Source of the DNA: Sequoia sempervirens | Lineage: Eukaryota; Streptophyta; Pinopsida; Cupressales; Cupressaceae | Length of the DNA: 64,000 bases | Assembly (NCBI GenBank): GCA_007258455.2 | Contig: VDFB02000001.1 | Location: 15,087,747-15,151,746 of the forward strand | Direction: 5' to 3' | Part shown: positions 34,541 through 46,229 of the stretch, piece by piece | How the letters are laid out: each line of letters begins with the position of its first letter | Numbering within the stretch: position 1 is the stretch's first letter | Translations under genes and position numbers: made by a program | Notes under the pieces: generated by a model | Seen by the model: the letters and a program-made list of their open reading frames with translations, nothing else | What the model was told of the DNA's origin: nothing | Databases searched by the model: none

Positions 34541-36152
34541 ATCCCAATCCGAGTAGTCATTGTCATTCTGCAGAATTGGAGCAAATTGGAGAAGGGATCA
34601 TCTGGAGCCCACCGCCTTCGACTACGTCACGATCATCGCCCTTGACATCAGTCTGTCGACCGTGTGAGGATCCCACATCCCCTGCCTAGCGTGTTGTGAG
34701 GTAGGCCATCCACTCACCCTCCCGACCATCATTTTCATGATTTTGAAACATTTAAATAAATGAACAATCCTTAGGAGAGCATAGATTGATAGAACACCAA
34801 TTGGCGCACCAAACCCACGTCTTGGAAAATTGGCAAAACCCATAGAAATGATCTCGCTACCGATTCGGGAGTCTTCCCTGGCGCGGCTGTTCTTTGCACA
34901 GGGAAAGTGTCCACCTCGGGCCCGAAACCCATCTTCGCTGTCAAAATTCTGAAAACTTCAAATATTCGCTGACAACAATCCCTCTTTTTGGGCCCGGTTC
35001 GTCGGGTTTCCTTCCTCGGACTCCCATTTTCCTTTCACCATGTTTGAGCTGCAAACCTACTCCTACCTCCCGGCTTCCAGACCTCGATATGTTCCTTGCC
35101 ATCTAAACTTAGAAATCGAACATGTGTCTTTTGGTCACATCGGGTTCTGGACCCTGGAGTTCCATCCCCGGGGTTCTGCTCGATTTTCACCGTCTTAAAC
35201 AAAATTTGTCCCCCGGCTTCCTACACCCCGGGCTCTGCCCTAGCCCTCACTATTAGTATTTGGCAATATGATATTGCTACTTTGTTGACGCCTTCGAGCC
35301 CCGGGCGTTGAGCCTCCATGCCTTATTTTCTGCCATTCCCCACTGCGAATTCCTTCGGTGAGCATTCTAATTCCGCCTGACCCCCCGGACCCTGGCCTTT
35401 TCCCCTCCTTTAGCTTCTCCTTTCGAGACCTCAGCCATCCGCTTCCCGGGTCCTGGCTCTCGGACTTCCATTCTCGGAAGTCCGACGCTTTCCTACTGGC
35501 GGAAAATGTCCTCTAGCGCCCTGACTTCCAAGCCCTGCCATGTCAGTCGCCACTAAACTTAAACGACAAACCATGCTACTAGACTTCCTTTCCCAGGCTT
35601 TTGCCTGGTGTTTTCCATCCTACCTGACGAAGTTCGTGCGCCTTCCCGACGTTGCCGGCATGAGCCCTCGGAAGTGAATTAATGTATGTCGGCCGTCCTT
35701 TGGCCCCTGAGCCCCGAGCCTTGGACTTTCACCTCTGGATTTCTGCCTACTGTCCGCCTTCACCAACGGCCATCTCTCGACAGCTTCCTTGCTTGAAACC
35801 TCCGACTCCTCCTAGATCAATCCAAACAAACCCAAATCTGAAATCTAACCTCGACCCACATGCTAATTTTTGGCCCTCTTCATCATGAGCTTCTTGAAAC
35901 ATTAAAATTTGGCCAAGGAGGGTCTCCGGGAGCATTCGGCTGTGTTTTCCCTTCCAGCCAGCATTCCTGCTAGAGAAGTCCGGCCCTCTGGGCCCGGATT
36001 GTCCAAATGCCCTAAAAAGAAGATCAATAATGTCTAGAGATAAGATTTATGATATACTTGATTTATTATTTAAATGTTATTTTAGAAATATGGACTAACA
36101 TGAATGCTTTTGATATTTTATTGTGCTGAAATTGCCCTTGCCTGCAGAATAT

Positions 36153-39100
36153 ATGGAATCAGGTGCAGGAACTTCAGGGGCATCCGCCAAGAAGGATAAA
36201 GGCAAGAAGTTAGGAAGTACCCCTCGGAGAAAGGAAGATAAGGATCAAATGAAGTATTAGTTCTAGGGCAAGCCGCTCCACTCAAAGGTCTCAACAGACT
36301 AGAAGGAGATTTCAGATACAAATATTGGCCAAGTGGATATAGATGAATTCACTCAGAGGGTCAGGATCAACCCAACAACAAAGAATGCCAGATTAATATG
36401 ACAGAGTGGAATAGCCAAGGCCGCCAGTTTCCCTCCCTCGCTCATGGCACCCGAGCTAGGTATGGCTTGCTAAGAAGCCTATCAAACAATACCAGAACGA
36501 TCATGGATAAGGAGGGAAATATTCTTGCAAACATGTCGCCAGAAGGGATCACCAAGACATTCTACATTCCCACATTCCAAGAGATGGAATTCCCCACGTT
36601 AGAAGAATGCCAGGTGGCATGGGATGCCAATCCAACAAATTGCAAAAGGTCAATCAACCTCCATTAGCTTAAGGAGAAACGGGGCAGCACTGTAAAGGTT
36701 CCCCAAGAACTTTTCCATAGCAATTTCCACGAGGACTACCACGACCTGGTAACATTGTTGAGCAGGGTTATGGGTCTTCCAATGGCTACATACTTCCGAG
36801 AATGGATGGCCTCTTTCATTGAGCAAATCTTGCAGAGAAATAAAGACATTACAACCAAGGTTTCATTCTACTAGGGAGGCATCATAAGAAACTGCTTCCA
36901 CAAGCAGTTTGTAAACATGAAAAAGAGCTCCAAATTCTACATGACCTCCTACCTCGTATACTCCCTAGCAGATCAAACACAATACAGCAGGTTGTTTGTA
37001 GTGCCTGATCAGGGGAAAAAATTAGGACTTAAATCCTATGATAAGTACCCACAGCTCCAGTATCACAATAGATTTGCAGCCTCCCTTGCTTCTCCCTACC
37101 CCTCCCACAGTCGTCTCATCTCCGCCGGCGGTGGACATTTCTGTCCATCTTGCCCCTTTGCCCCTAGCCGGGTCGTTAATTAATGTTGACTCCTCTTTCG
37201 GCATGACCACTCCCCCTTCTTCTTCTACTGCCATGTCGCCAATTACATCACTCCCTCCAGCAACCATAACATTGCCTATTCCTGCTGCCACTATGCCTGA
37301 GGCTCTTACACGACACATGCCGAACCTTCCCCCTGAGTTCTCCCAAATATTGATGAATCCAACTCGTCAAGTGGCCCTTACCCAAGTCCTCACGACGGCT
37401 CAGCCTTCACAACCGCCAACAGGGCCGCCAGCTATAGAAGCCACAATGCAGATCTCCAAAGAGTTGGAGGAACGAGAGCAAGAAGCCTCAAAGTCTATCG
37501 AGGAGGAGGCTGATGAGTATCACAAGCACCCTGAGTATGAGCATCGAACCATCGACAGGGTGGTCTATGAGGAGGAGACGGGCTCTTCCGAGAGTGGGGA
37601 TGAAGAGGGTGGCTCAGGTGCTAAGGAAATCATCCAGACCTTCAATGAGGACCTTGAGGATGAAGTGGCGCAATAGCTAAAGGACGTTGGGGCAGAGGCA
37701 GAAGAATCACCACATGGTGAAGAGGGGCAGCTAATGAAAGAGTTGGAAACAAAGGACCTAACCGAGGCTGAAGCCCATGTTACCATAGGCTCTGAGGCCG
37801 AGGTTGTCATGGAAAGGAAAGAAGAAGAAGTAGCAAAAGAAGAAAGTCCCACCCGGCAGCCGTCCACCAAGTTGCCTATCAAACGCCTCATTTTCATTCA
37901 TAACTCCGACGAAGAGGAGGATGCTGCCCAAAAGAAGGAAGAACCCCAAAAAGTAAAGGAAGCCGAAGTCTTGCCTTTGACTGAGAAGGGTGAGGGCAGC
38001 CGTGATTCACTCAAGGATACGTCTGCTATGCCTAAATAGTTGGAGAGGCAACTTGAGAAGACGACCCCTGTGCTGAAGGACCCAAGGGCAAGGTTGGAGG
38101 CCATCTTGGCTCGATCCCAGACCATAATGAAGAAGGAGAAAAAGCCCAAGGTCCGATCTAAGATAACAATGAATGCTTCTAGCTCCCAAGCAGTGCAAAT
38201 TGCAACGCCTACTATTGGCTAGGCAGGGCTGAGTTACAATATCTCCACCATTGACTTTGGAACAGCAACTAGAGAGCAAAAGGTTGAGCACCTTGAGGAG
38301 TTGGTGGCCACGGTGGTGCACCTGATAAAGCAGGACAAGGTCTCCAAGGATGAGCTCAAAGTGCAGGTTGTGGCATTAACAGACTACATACAGCAATGGT
38401 CCTCAGTGGATGACCTGCTCACCACCTCTGTGGTCGCACCACAGTTGCTCTCCAAAGAACAGATAGATAAAATGGAAAGGAGGAAGAACTTGGAGAAAAC
38501 TACCGAGGACTGGTTCCGATAGGTCACATACATCGGAAATATGGGAATCACTAGGGCTGTGCGGACAACCAAAGAGTTCTTGGACCTAATACAATCTCTA
38601 GAAAGCACGAAGAGGCTCTACACCAATTTCCCCGCCACCTACAACTCCACCTTCCCAAAAATTGAAGCTATCCTTCAGATGCCTGAGGCCACGTGGGAGG
38701 AGAAGCTAGAGCTAAAAAAGATCACTGGCTAGTGGATGTGTGGCGCAGAGACCTCGACAACCGGAAGGAAAGGTTGGAGCAAATCCTGAGCAGGGTGGAT
38801 CCAGATATTGATAGATCAAGGAGATCTGGGTGGAATGTGCCCGATATTTCAAGCTGATGATGGGCTACAATATGTCCACTGTGCAAATGGATCCCGAAAA
38901 GATCAAACCATACTTCCAAGAGAAGATGAAGAACGAGATAGCTGAAGAAATCACAAAATAGTTCTTAAGTTTTGTTGCCCACGCCTTCGACCAATCGGAG
39001 CTATTTAGGGACCAAGGCTCGAAGTATGATGAAGACTGGAAGAGGCTGGAAGAAAATGCTAAGGAGTGGAGCTACTAGGCATTGCGATGTGAAATCCTTG

Positions 39101-39204
39101 AAATAGACAAGCTCCAGGCCATCATCCTCAGGTACATGGAACGTGCAGCTTCCGAGGAGCAAGAAGGCAGCCCAGCCAAAGATGAACACCTCCCTGAAGA
39201 GTAG
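36153..39204 (+). pseudogene. LTR-encoded ORF, 5' LTR copy (deleted and frameshifted)
   Basis: This copy matches the 3' LTR ORF (50737-54597) from ATG to the shared terminal TAG. An internal deletion of about 805 bp lies near 37070, and one A is lost in the A-run near 38715, which shifts the frame. Several stops here are CAG or TGG in the other copy (for example near 36259, 36272, 36300, 37674, 38038, 38220 and 38520). Copy-specific stops imply that the frame was open at those codons when the element inserted. Function unknown, as for the 3' copy. Confidence 0.75.
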
Positions 39205-39400
39205 CTACAGCAAGGAAAACAGCAATCCACTAAAGGACGAAAGAGCTACAGTGTCATCCACAAGATGACAAAATAGGGAAAGGACGAAAATGTATTTTTA
39301 AATTATAATCTATTTGGGGGTAGGTGAAACCCTATTTTGTAATGAATCTTGGCCACACAATAAAAATGAATCTTGGCCATTCATTTAAATTTTGGAAAAC

Positions 39401-39410
39401 TATAAATAGA
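39401..39410 (+). promoter_or_regulatory. Second TATA box in the 5' LTR
   Basis: CTATAAATAGAGCACTCCTC is a near-consensus plant TATA box about 900 bp before the LTR end, conserved at 54794 in the 3' LTR. If this is the genomic promoter, the LTR ORF lies in U3. If the box at 34534 is, the ORF lies in R/U5 and precedes gag in the RNA. Confidence 0.55.
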
Positions 39411-40301
39411 GCACTCCTCTTATTTGCAAAGGGAGAGTTGAATTGTTGTAAAGGCATGCTACTAAAATTTATAAGAAAAAACATTGACTTGGTGTATTTT
39501 CTTGGTTTCTCTCATGTTATTTAATTCATTCTCCTATATCAGATGTTTAGCTTAGATCTTATTGTTGTTTAGTTAGCTATTTTCTTTCTTTGGATAAACC
39601 TTAGGAATGTTGTTGGTGATTGTGAAAATTCATGCCTTGTTAATGATTCTTTAGTCCATACTTTTTGTTGTTTGTTGATGGTAGATAGTTGTACAAAGTT
39701 AGCTTGGACTTGATTTAAAGTTGTTCCGAACATTCCTCTTTGATTCATGCATGTATGTGGTGGATGAAGGATGAAATTTATGCAGCCCTTAGAAGATAGC
39801 ACAATTTCCATGATACTGTGAAATCCCTAGTTAAGTGGGATATTGTTTTAAAGAATTATCCATTGCAAAAACTCCATTGTCACTATTCATAGCAAGCTTC
39901 ATACTTAGGAACTTTTCCTCTCCTTCACCCTTTTCTCTTTTTTTAGTAATTGATCTATGTTAAGGTTCATTGCACATTGTAAAGCCAAATCCAACAACTA
40001 AATGGAGTTCAAGATTGTTGTTTGAACCTACAGCTAGTGCATAACAACTTCCCATCCTAAGGACTCCATTTCAAAATCCAACTTCATACTTTGTGTGCAC
40101 ACTTTGTATTTTCTGTAAGACCGCCTTGTGATTCTAGTGAATCACATCAAACTACTGAGGTATCTAAGCACTGTCATGACCTGACACCCGGGAGACTTTG
40201 GGATAGTGTTCTGCAATTTGATTGTGAAGTATTGTCTTTCAAGAGAGGTAGTGCACCTATGCACTGGCTATGTTGAGAAGTGCATAAAAACACCATCAAC
40301 A

Positions 40302-42945
40302 AAACTAGCTCTAGAAGGAGGGCCATGGTGAAAACACCAAGTTAAAGGATAAAGTGAAGGTGGATCGAATCGAATCATTCTCCCCAGAGAGATTTCGATA
40401 GATTCTGTCAACACCAAACAAGGGAGAATTTGAAGAATTGCAGCCTCCCACAAGGGCAAAGCTAGCCCAAGGAAGTAGCATCGCCTCTTCCTCTACCTCC
40501 ATTCCATCTACCCCCATTTCACTCTCACCTTCATTTGGCTGGCCATCATTTTCCACCCAACCATCCCAAACTACATTTGCACCTCATGTCTTCAGCAGCT
40601 AGGGGATTGCCCCTCTCCCAACCCTTCCAGCCCAAGGCACAGTCCAGGTAGCCATAGCTCAAGGGCAACCCTATATTGCTGTTGTATTGCCAATACAACC
40701 CCAAATTCTCGTTTTCCAATAGCAAACGCCACCTCTACCACCCCCCATGGCTTGGTTAGCACATAACCCTTCGCTGATACATTTTTCTATTTATAATGAT
40801 ATCCCCAAAAATCTGGAGAGTTTCTGCTCAAAGTTCCATCTGCGCGATCTACAAAGAACAGCTGAGGAGTATATCAAAATATTTGAGACGGCGATCACCG
40901 AAATGCAAGTTGACCACGAGGATGTTGCATGTTGCCTCTTTCCACATTCATTGGGGGAAGAGGCCTTCTATTGGTATATCAACCTGCCAAGGGGGTCTAT
41001 TACCTCATGGAACTTAATGAAGAATGCCTTCCTGTAGAAGTACAAGATCCCCATCATCCCTTTGGAGCTTTACCAACAATTCATGTCCGTCAGAAGGGAG
41101 ATCAACAAACCTATTGGCTCCTTCAATGACCATTTCTATTGGGCTTACACAAGGCTTCAGGACCTGTACCTCCATAATGATGCGGTAGCCCTCCCGGTCT
41201 ATTATGCAGCGCTAGACAACCTTACGTCAGCCTTGGTGAAAAGGATGCACCCGCCACTTACTACCCTGGTGGTCGCCTATGCAGAGGCCATTGTCGCCAG
41301 CATGGAATTAGGAAAAAATATCTATGGCCCGCTGCCTTCTTTGGGGCTGGTAGCCCACCTAATGCAAATTTAGGGGCTCAATCAAGCGTTTGTTCACCAA
41401 ACCCCTCTTATGAACCAAGTACCCCAATTGCCTATGGTTCCCCATCTGAGGTAGTCGTTGAATTATGCGCCTCCCACACCTTCCTATTTGTAGCCCCAGC
41501 AGTAGTACCACTACTCTCAGGTTGCTCCACAACAGCAGGAATATTCCCAATAGCCTCAGGCTCCATTATACCTATCGGGACCGGATTTCCCTCCAGCCTA
41601 TCAAAATCAGCCGGCAGCCCTGCCCCTTTTTCTCTAAAATCTAGCGCCATCGCCTAGGAACGGAACTAAGAAGGAAAAGTTAGAAGAACTAACGGAAATG
41701 ATCAAGAAAATGTCCACAGAAATGACGCACCTGAAAAATTAGAATAATTAGCTGTAGGCCACCCAGCGTAATTTTTAGGCCAATCTCAACCGAGACAGCC
41801 GAGATAATAGGGATAGCAGGGACAATCGTGAAGTAGACAGTTCCTCTTGGCAGAATTATGAGAGGGGGAAATACACCAATCAAAATACAAAAAGGAGACC
41901 TTCTCAGAGGTAGAATCGCACATGGAACACCAGGCCCAATAATGGTGGAGTCCCTACGCCTTTCAATCAACCGGTGAGCAATGACAAAATATCCAGCAGC
42001 ATATATCTAGCTGAAACAGCCTTGTCCGGATGGTGTCAACTTCACAAAACTAGCAGACATTCTGAGTTAGATTGTCACGAGTTCCAAACAGCTGCTGAAA
42101 TCTTCTATTTAGAGGTACAAAACGTGGTCAACAATGCCAACTGTAGGGACATCGTCCCATCCGAGCCCTACGATTCCTCTTGTCTGGTGGTCAATCAAGT
42201 GCCATTCCTGCGAGGTGACCACAACAAGTCCGAAGTCGAGCCTACTCCTATTAAGGATGAAGAAGCGCAAGAGGTGAGTAATGAACAAACTTTGGCTCAG
42301 CTCTTTGATTCAGTAGATAATGGGCTGGTAGATTAAGAAGAACCATTTGTGGATGAGGTCCACATGTTCCATCAACGGTCGAGTCCCTACTTCCTTAGGA
42401 ATGGACAAGCAGGCAGACCCTTTACAACTTCTACCCCACCAAACAATTTCACCACCCCACCTGATCCAAATGCCAGTAATAACCCTAGGCTTCCTCATAT
42501 ACCTACCCAATACCTCAAGAAGAACGGATCTCAAAACCAATTGCAAAGTCAGCCTCAAGGCCAACCTTAAAATCCGTCTGGACAAACAGAGATACAAACT
42601 CCTAGTTCTACCATAGGCTAGGATTTTAGCTCAGAAATTGAGCAAATGGGTGAATATGTGGCAGAAGAATTCAAGAAAGTAAAAATCAATTTATTAGCCT
42701 TCGAATTACTCAAAGTTCCTGCCGTGAGGCATACCTTCTTTAGGGTTCTGAATGGGACTTCATCTTCTAGTACAACACAAGAAACCCCAGTTAAGAGGGT
42801 AACCTTTGAAGAGCCTAGGAAAGAACCGGAGATACATGATAATACCGGGAGAAGGAAGGATGTTCCTGTGAATCAGTCAGCAAGTAAGCAAATTAAAAAA
42901 GAGCCAAAAAGGGCTACTAGGTAGTTTTCCAAGGATCAGCTATTT
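40302..42945 (+). pseudogene. gag of the Tat-type element
   Basis: The frame is continuous, apart from stops, from about 40310, and no upstream ATG survives in it. A Pro/Gln/Ser-rich N-terminus (40430-40745) is followed by a capsid-like core. The core runs from MAWLAHNPSL (40747) through EEAFYWYINLPRGSITSWNL and PIGSFNDHFYWAYTRLQDL, matching the retrotransposon gag family. A knuckle WCQLHKTSRHSELDC (C-x2-H-x4-H-x4-C) at about 42028 and a charged tail follow. Gag would form the particle and bind element RNA. Stops are mostly TAG. Protease follows in the same frame. Confidence 0.8.
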
Positions 42946-42959
42946 AGGAAAACCAGGGA

Positions 42960-43500
42960 TATAGATAGTGAAAGAAACAAAGGTCAAATAGCTCATATGG
43001 ACACACTTATGGGCATCCTCCAAGGGAGACAAAAAACTCCCCCTTTCCTGACCACCATTAGGATCTTCAGAAAGAATCTGCATAACTGCTTGCTCGATTT
43101 AGGAACGTCTGCCAATGTCATGCCCTTGGTAGTATACAAGGCCCTCAGCATCACTCCCACACCTTCAAAGAGAAAGGTGACCCAGCTAGACAAAACAAAG
43201 ATCAACATCATGGGTGAGATAAACTATATCCTGATGCAGATTACCGTGGACCCACGGATACAATAGGTCATCGATATTCAAGTGGCTGACATTTCTGATG
43301 CATATGAAATCATTTTGGGAAGGGAATTCACCAAGGCGTTGAATGAATACACCGCCACAGATCTTTCTCACATGTGGCTGCCATGGAAGGGGCTGTCAAA
43401 TTAGATCTGTATCGACCGTGAACCCCGTATGAAGTATATGATCACGTAATACAATAATCTCAGCAAGGTGTTCGCCGAGACTGATTTAGGGAATTATCAC
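42960..43500 (+). pseudogene. Aspartic protease of the Tat-type element
   Basis: In the gag frame, MDTLMGILQGRQKTPPFL leads to CLLDLGTSANVMPLVVYKAL near 43087. DLG stands where the catalytic D-(T/S)-G is normal, so one active-site residue is changed. IMGEINYILMQITVD and YEIILGREFTKAL (near 43304) form the flap-side and C-terminal blocks (LLGR-W usual). The enzyme would process Gag-Pol. TAG stops at about 43264 and 43402 interrupt it. Confidence 0.75.
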
Positions 43501-43725
43501 CCTTTTGCCTACCAAAATGAGGTCGGGCTTTAGGAAAGACATGCAGATGAAGTGTTACTAGTGTTGTGTAGTCCCTCGACCGATTTTCCACGAATAGCCT
43601 TAGACACAGAAACATTGATAGAAGTAGATAATGAGCCAGATAGGGATGACGACTGGGGATTACTCAATGGCTTCCAGAGATTCATGGAAAAGTGCGCAAG
43701 GGATCAGCTCAGCCTAAGAGCCTGA

Positions 43726-43941
43726 ATGAATTTACAGGATCTCTTATTACCGAACTGGTGTAGGGTTCATAATGCTGCACATTTCGAGTTTGATTATTGC
43801 TTATGTCAAGCAGCAGTAGCGTATGTTAAAAGATCTGTTGCTCCCCAGATGGAAACGTTGAAGGAGACACCAATAGAACCGCCTGTTGATCATTGCATTG
43901 GACCGAAGAACTCCCCTGAGGTCTCGAGACCAGTTGTCTAG
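43726..43941 (+). pseudogene. Spacer with a second zinc-knuckle-like motif
   Basis: Between protease and the extra RNase H, in the same frame, lies NWCRVHNAAHFEFDYCLCQA. It has the W-C-x2-H...H...C plan of the gag knuckle at 42028 (GWCQLHKTSRHSELDC) and the same following Ala-rich segment. It looks like a duplicated knuckle. A role in nucleic-acid binding is inference. Confidence 0.5.
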
Positions 43942-43989
43942 CTGAAGGGGAACAAGAGCTCAATCAGACATGAAGAAAAAGAATCCTTC

Positions 43990-44690
43990 GCGTGTTGGAT
44001 GCTCCGATTTGATGGATCAAAGTCGAGGTAAGGAGCTGGAGCGGGATTCGAACTCATCAGCCCAATGGGTAAGACATTTCTCGCTGCCCACAGATTGTAG
44101 TTTTATTACACTAATAACGTAGCTGAATATGAGGCTTTAGTCCTTGGCCTTCTCATGGCCTTGAGGAAAATGTAAAAGTGCTGCAAGTTTTCAGGGATTC
44201 CGCACTCGTAGTTAAGTAGGTCAGGAAGTTGTATTCCTGTCATGATCGGAGACTCACAAACTATAGGCACAGGGTCTGGGATCTGTTAGAGGGCTTAGAT
44301 GCATTCAACATGTGATTGATCCCTCATGCTCAGAATCGCACAGCTGATGCCTTAGCTCAAGCAGCCAGCACTCTACAACCTCTCTCTTTGTCTGAACTCA
44401 AGAAATTGACTGTTGAGCTAACGTCCATGCCATCAGTCCTAGATAATGTTACCCACCTACAAGTCTTCAATGATGACAAGCATATCCTTCAGTTCATCAC
44501 AAGTTCTGATGTCTTTGCAGCTCAAATAATCGATGAAGCTGATCCACGAGAGGCCGAACTGGACATAGAAGGGGTTATTAATCTCAAAACCAACACGATC
44601 CCTAGGGGTATGGTTCAGCTGGAATGCATATTTGACTTGGATCAGATCAAAGATCAAGATCAGCAAACGAAAAAGGAGTCCATAAGTAAC
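43990..44690 (+). pseudogene. Additional RNase H (archaeal-type, aRNH) upstream of RT
   Basis: RFDGSKSR then GAGAGFELISPMGKTFL (43996-44080) gives the first catalytic Asp. TNNVAEYEALVLGLLMAL gives the Glu. After a frame change near 44170, VFRDSALVVK gives the second Asp, and IPHAQNRTADALAQAAS (near 44316) gives the H-x-x-N-x-x-A-D C-terminal motif. All four RNase H signatures are present. This matches the extra RNase H known from Tat/Ogre elements. A tail of about 100 residues leads to RT. Here it precedes RT, whereas I recall it after the canonical RNase H. Confidence 0.8.
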
Positions 44691-44750
44691 TAGTGTGATG
44701 CACACAACCTTGGGACTGTCGAGCAGATCAAGAATATTTTTATCGGCAAG

Positions 44751-45713
44751 GTGTGCACACCGGAAGAAAAGAAGGGAATCACAGATGTGTTGCGAAGGTA
44801 CCATGACATGGTGGCATGGAGCTATGAAGATTTAAAAACATACGACACCTCTGTCATTACACACACCATCCCTCTCAAGACCGAAGTGAGGCCATTCCGT
44901 CAGTGGCAGCGCCCTATCAATGCCTTGCTCGAACCTATCATTTACAAGGAGGTGCAAAAGCTGCTTTCAACAAGAATCATTTTTCCAATCAGGCACTCCA
45001 CGTGTGTGGCCAATTTGGTCCTGGTTAGATAAAAGAATGGGGAGATTAGATTGTGTGTAGATTTCCGCAATCTAAACCACGCTTTGGAGAAAGACAACTA
45101 TCTAGTACCTTCATTGGACAAGGTGTTGCAGATTGTCAATGGCTCCCAGATGATGTCTTTCCTTGACGGGTATTCCGGGTATAACCAGGTAATGGTACAA
45201 TATGAGGATTGTCATAAGACAGCGTTTACCACTAAGTGGGGGACGTTCGCATACAGGAGAATGCTTTTTGGACTCATCAACACCGGTGCCACTTTTCAAC
45301 GCGCCATGGATATCGCCTTCAAGGACTTAATTGGCAAATGCATAATCATCTACATGGATGATTTGACCATATTTTCTAAAAAGCGGGGCAATCATGTCTC
45401 TGACTTATGCAAAGTATTTCAGAGATGCAGAGAATTCAGAGTTTCTCTTAACCCCAAGAAGTGCATTTTCAGAGTGACTGAAGGCAGGCTACTCAGGAAC
45501 ATCATTTTGGAGCAAGGAATTTCTATTGATCCTAAGCACATCGAGTCCTTACTCAAAATTCAGCCCCCGGATAGCAAGAAGGAATTAAAATCCTTCTTTG
45601 GAAAGATCAACTTTGTTTCGAAGTTCATCATAGGTTTTGCGAAGATTGTCAAACCTCTCAAGGCCATGCTCAAACAAAATGTCAAAGTTGAATGGACACC
45701 TGATGTCAAATAA
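44751..45713 (+). pseudogene. Reverse transcriptase of the Tat-type element
   Basis: This is the best-preserved domain, with only one TAG stop (near 45030) in about 320 codons. MCTPEEKKGITDVLRRYHDM starts the N-terminal region. LCVDFRNLNHA is block 2, FLDGYSGYNQV contains the first catalytic Asp, FAYRRMLFGL is block 4, and the catalytic YMDD box is at 45351-45362. IHFSKK-like and LNPKKC blocks and the connection region to DSKKELKSFFGKINFVSKFI follow. It would copy genomic RNA into DNA. Aside from the stop, the visible active-site motifs are intact. Confidence 0.92.
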
Positions 45714-46121
45714 TCCTTCGAAGAAATCAAATGGGCCATTGTTGAGCCCCCTGTGTTAGTTAGCCTGGACTATCTAAAGCCATTCTACATCTATTCATTT
45801 GCTTCAGAGTATTCTTGTGCTAGCATGTTGACCTAGAAAGATGACGAAGGAAACGAGCATCTGATCACCTTCATAAGTGCTCCCCTCAAGGATGCTGAAT
45901 TGCATTACCACAATATTGAAAAGTAGGTGTACGCTCTCATCAGAGGAGTGAAGAAATTTAGACACTACATTCTACACAACAAGGTATTTGCCATTGTCCT
46001 TGACCCAGCAGTAAAAACACTGCTTATGCAGAATGAATTGGGTGAACGAAGAGCTAAGTGGGTCACCCTGCTACAAGAGTATGATATGGAGATCCAACCG
46101 ATAAAAATGGTGAGAGGGTAG
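45714..46121 (+). pseudogene. Canonical (degenerate) gypsy RNase H
   Basis: Directly after RT in the same frame, PFYIYSFASEYSCASMLT stands where a normal enzyme has a catalytic Asp. Later come ITFISAPLKDAELHYHNIEK and RHYILHNKVFAIV. The fold pattern is kept but the first acidic residue is not, as reported for Tat elements in which the extra RNase H is thought to supply activity. The domain ends near 46121 at a TAG, followed by a frame change into integrase. Confidence 0.75.
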
Positions 46122-46229
46122 ACACTCACCCATACGATTATCGAAACAGCAGCAAAAGCTGGACCTGAACCACAGTGCAGCAGTACTAGCTTGAGGATGT
46201 TTCCCCCGGAGAGTGGTACCAAGATGTCA

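Larger units (their letters stand above)
33713..40301 (+). repeat. 5' LTR of the Tat-type element (6,589 bp)
   Basis: In order: a short U3-like start with a perfect 8-bp-stem palindrome (CCCCGTTCGGAACGGGG at 33735-33751); a GC-rich zone to about 36.0 kb; a TATA box at 34534; a donor at 34701; an acceptor at 36147; an ORF copy (36153-39204) with about 805 bp deleted; a second TATA box at 39401; then about 870 bp to the end ACCATCAACA. Confidence 0.9.

Noticed and set aside
37565..38608. Long minus-strand frames opposite the Tat LTR ORF
   Set aside because: They are open because the plus-strand acidic, Glu/Lys-rich codons leave few minus-strand stops. The plus frame is the one kept across both LTRs.
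40302..40330. Primer-binding site of the Tat element
   Set aside because: No TGG-initiated tRNA complement follows the 5' LTR end, so I do not call one.
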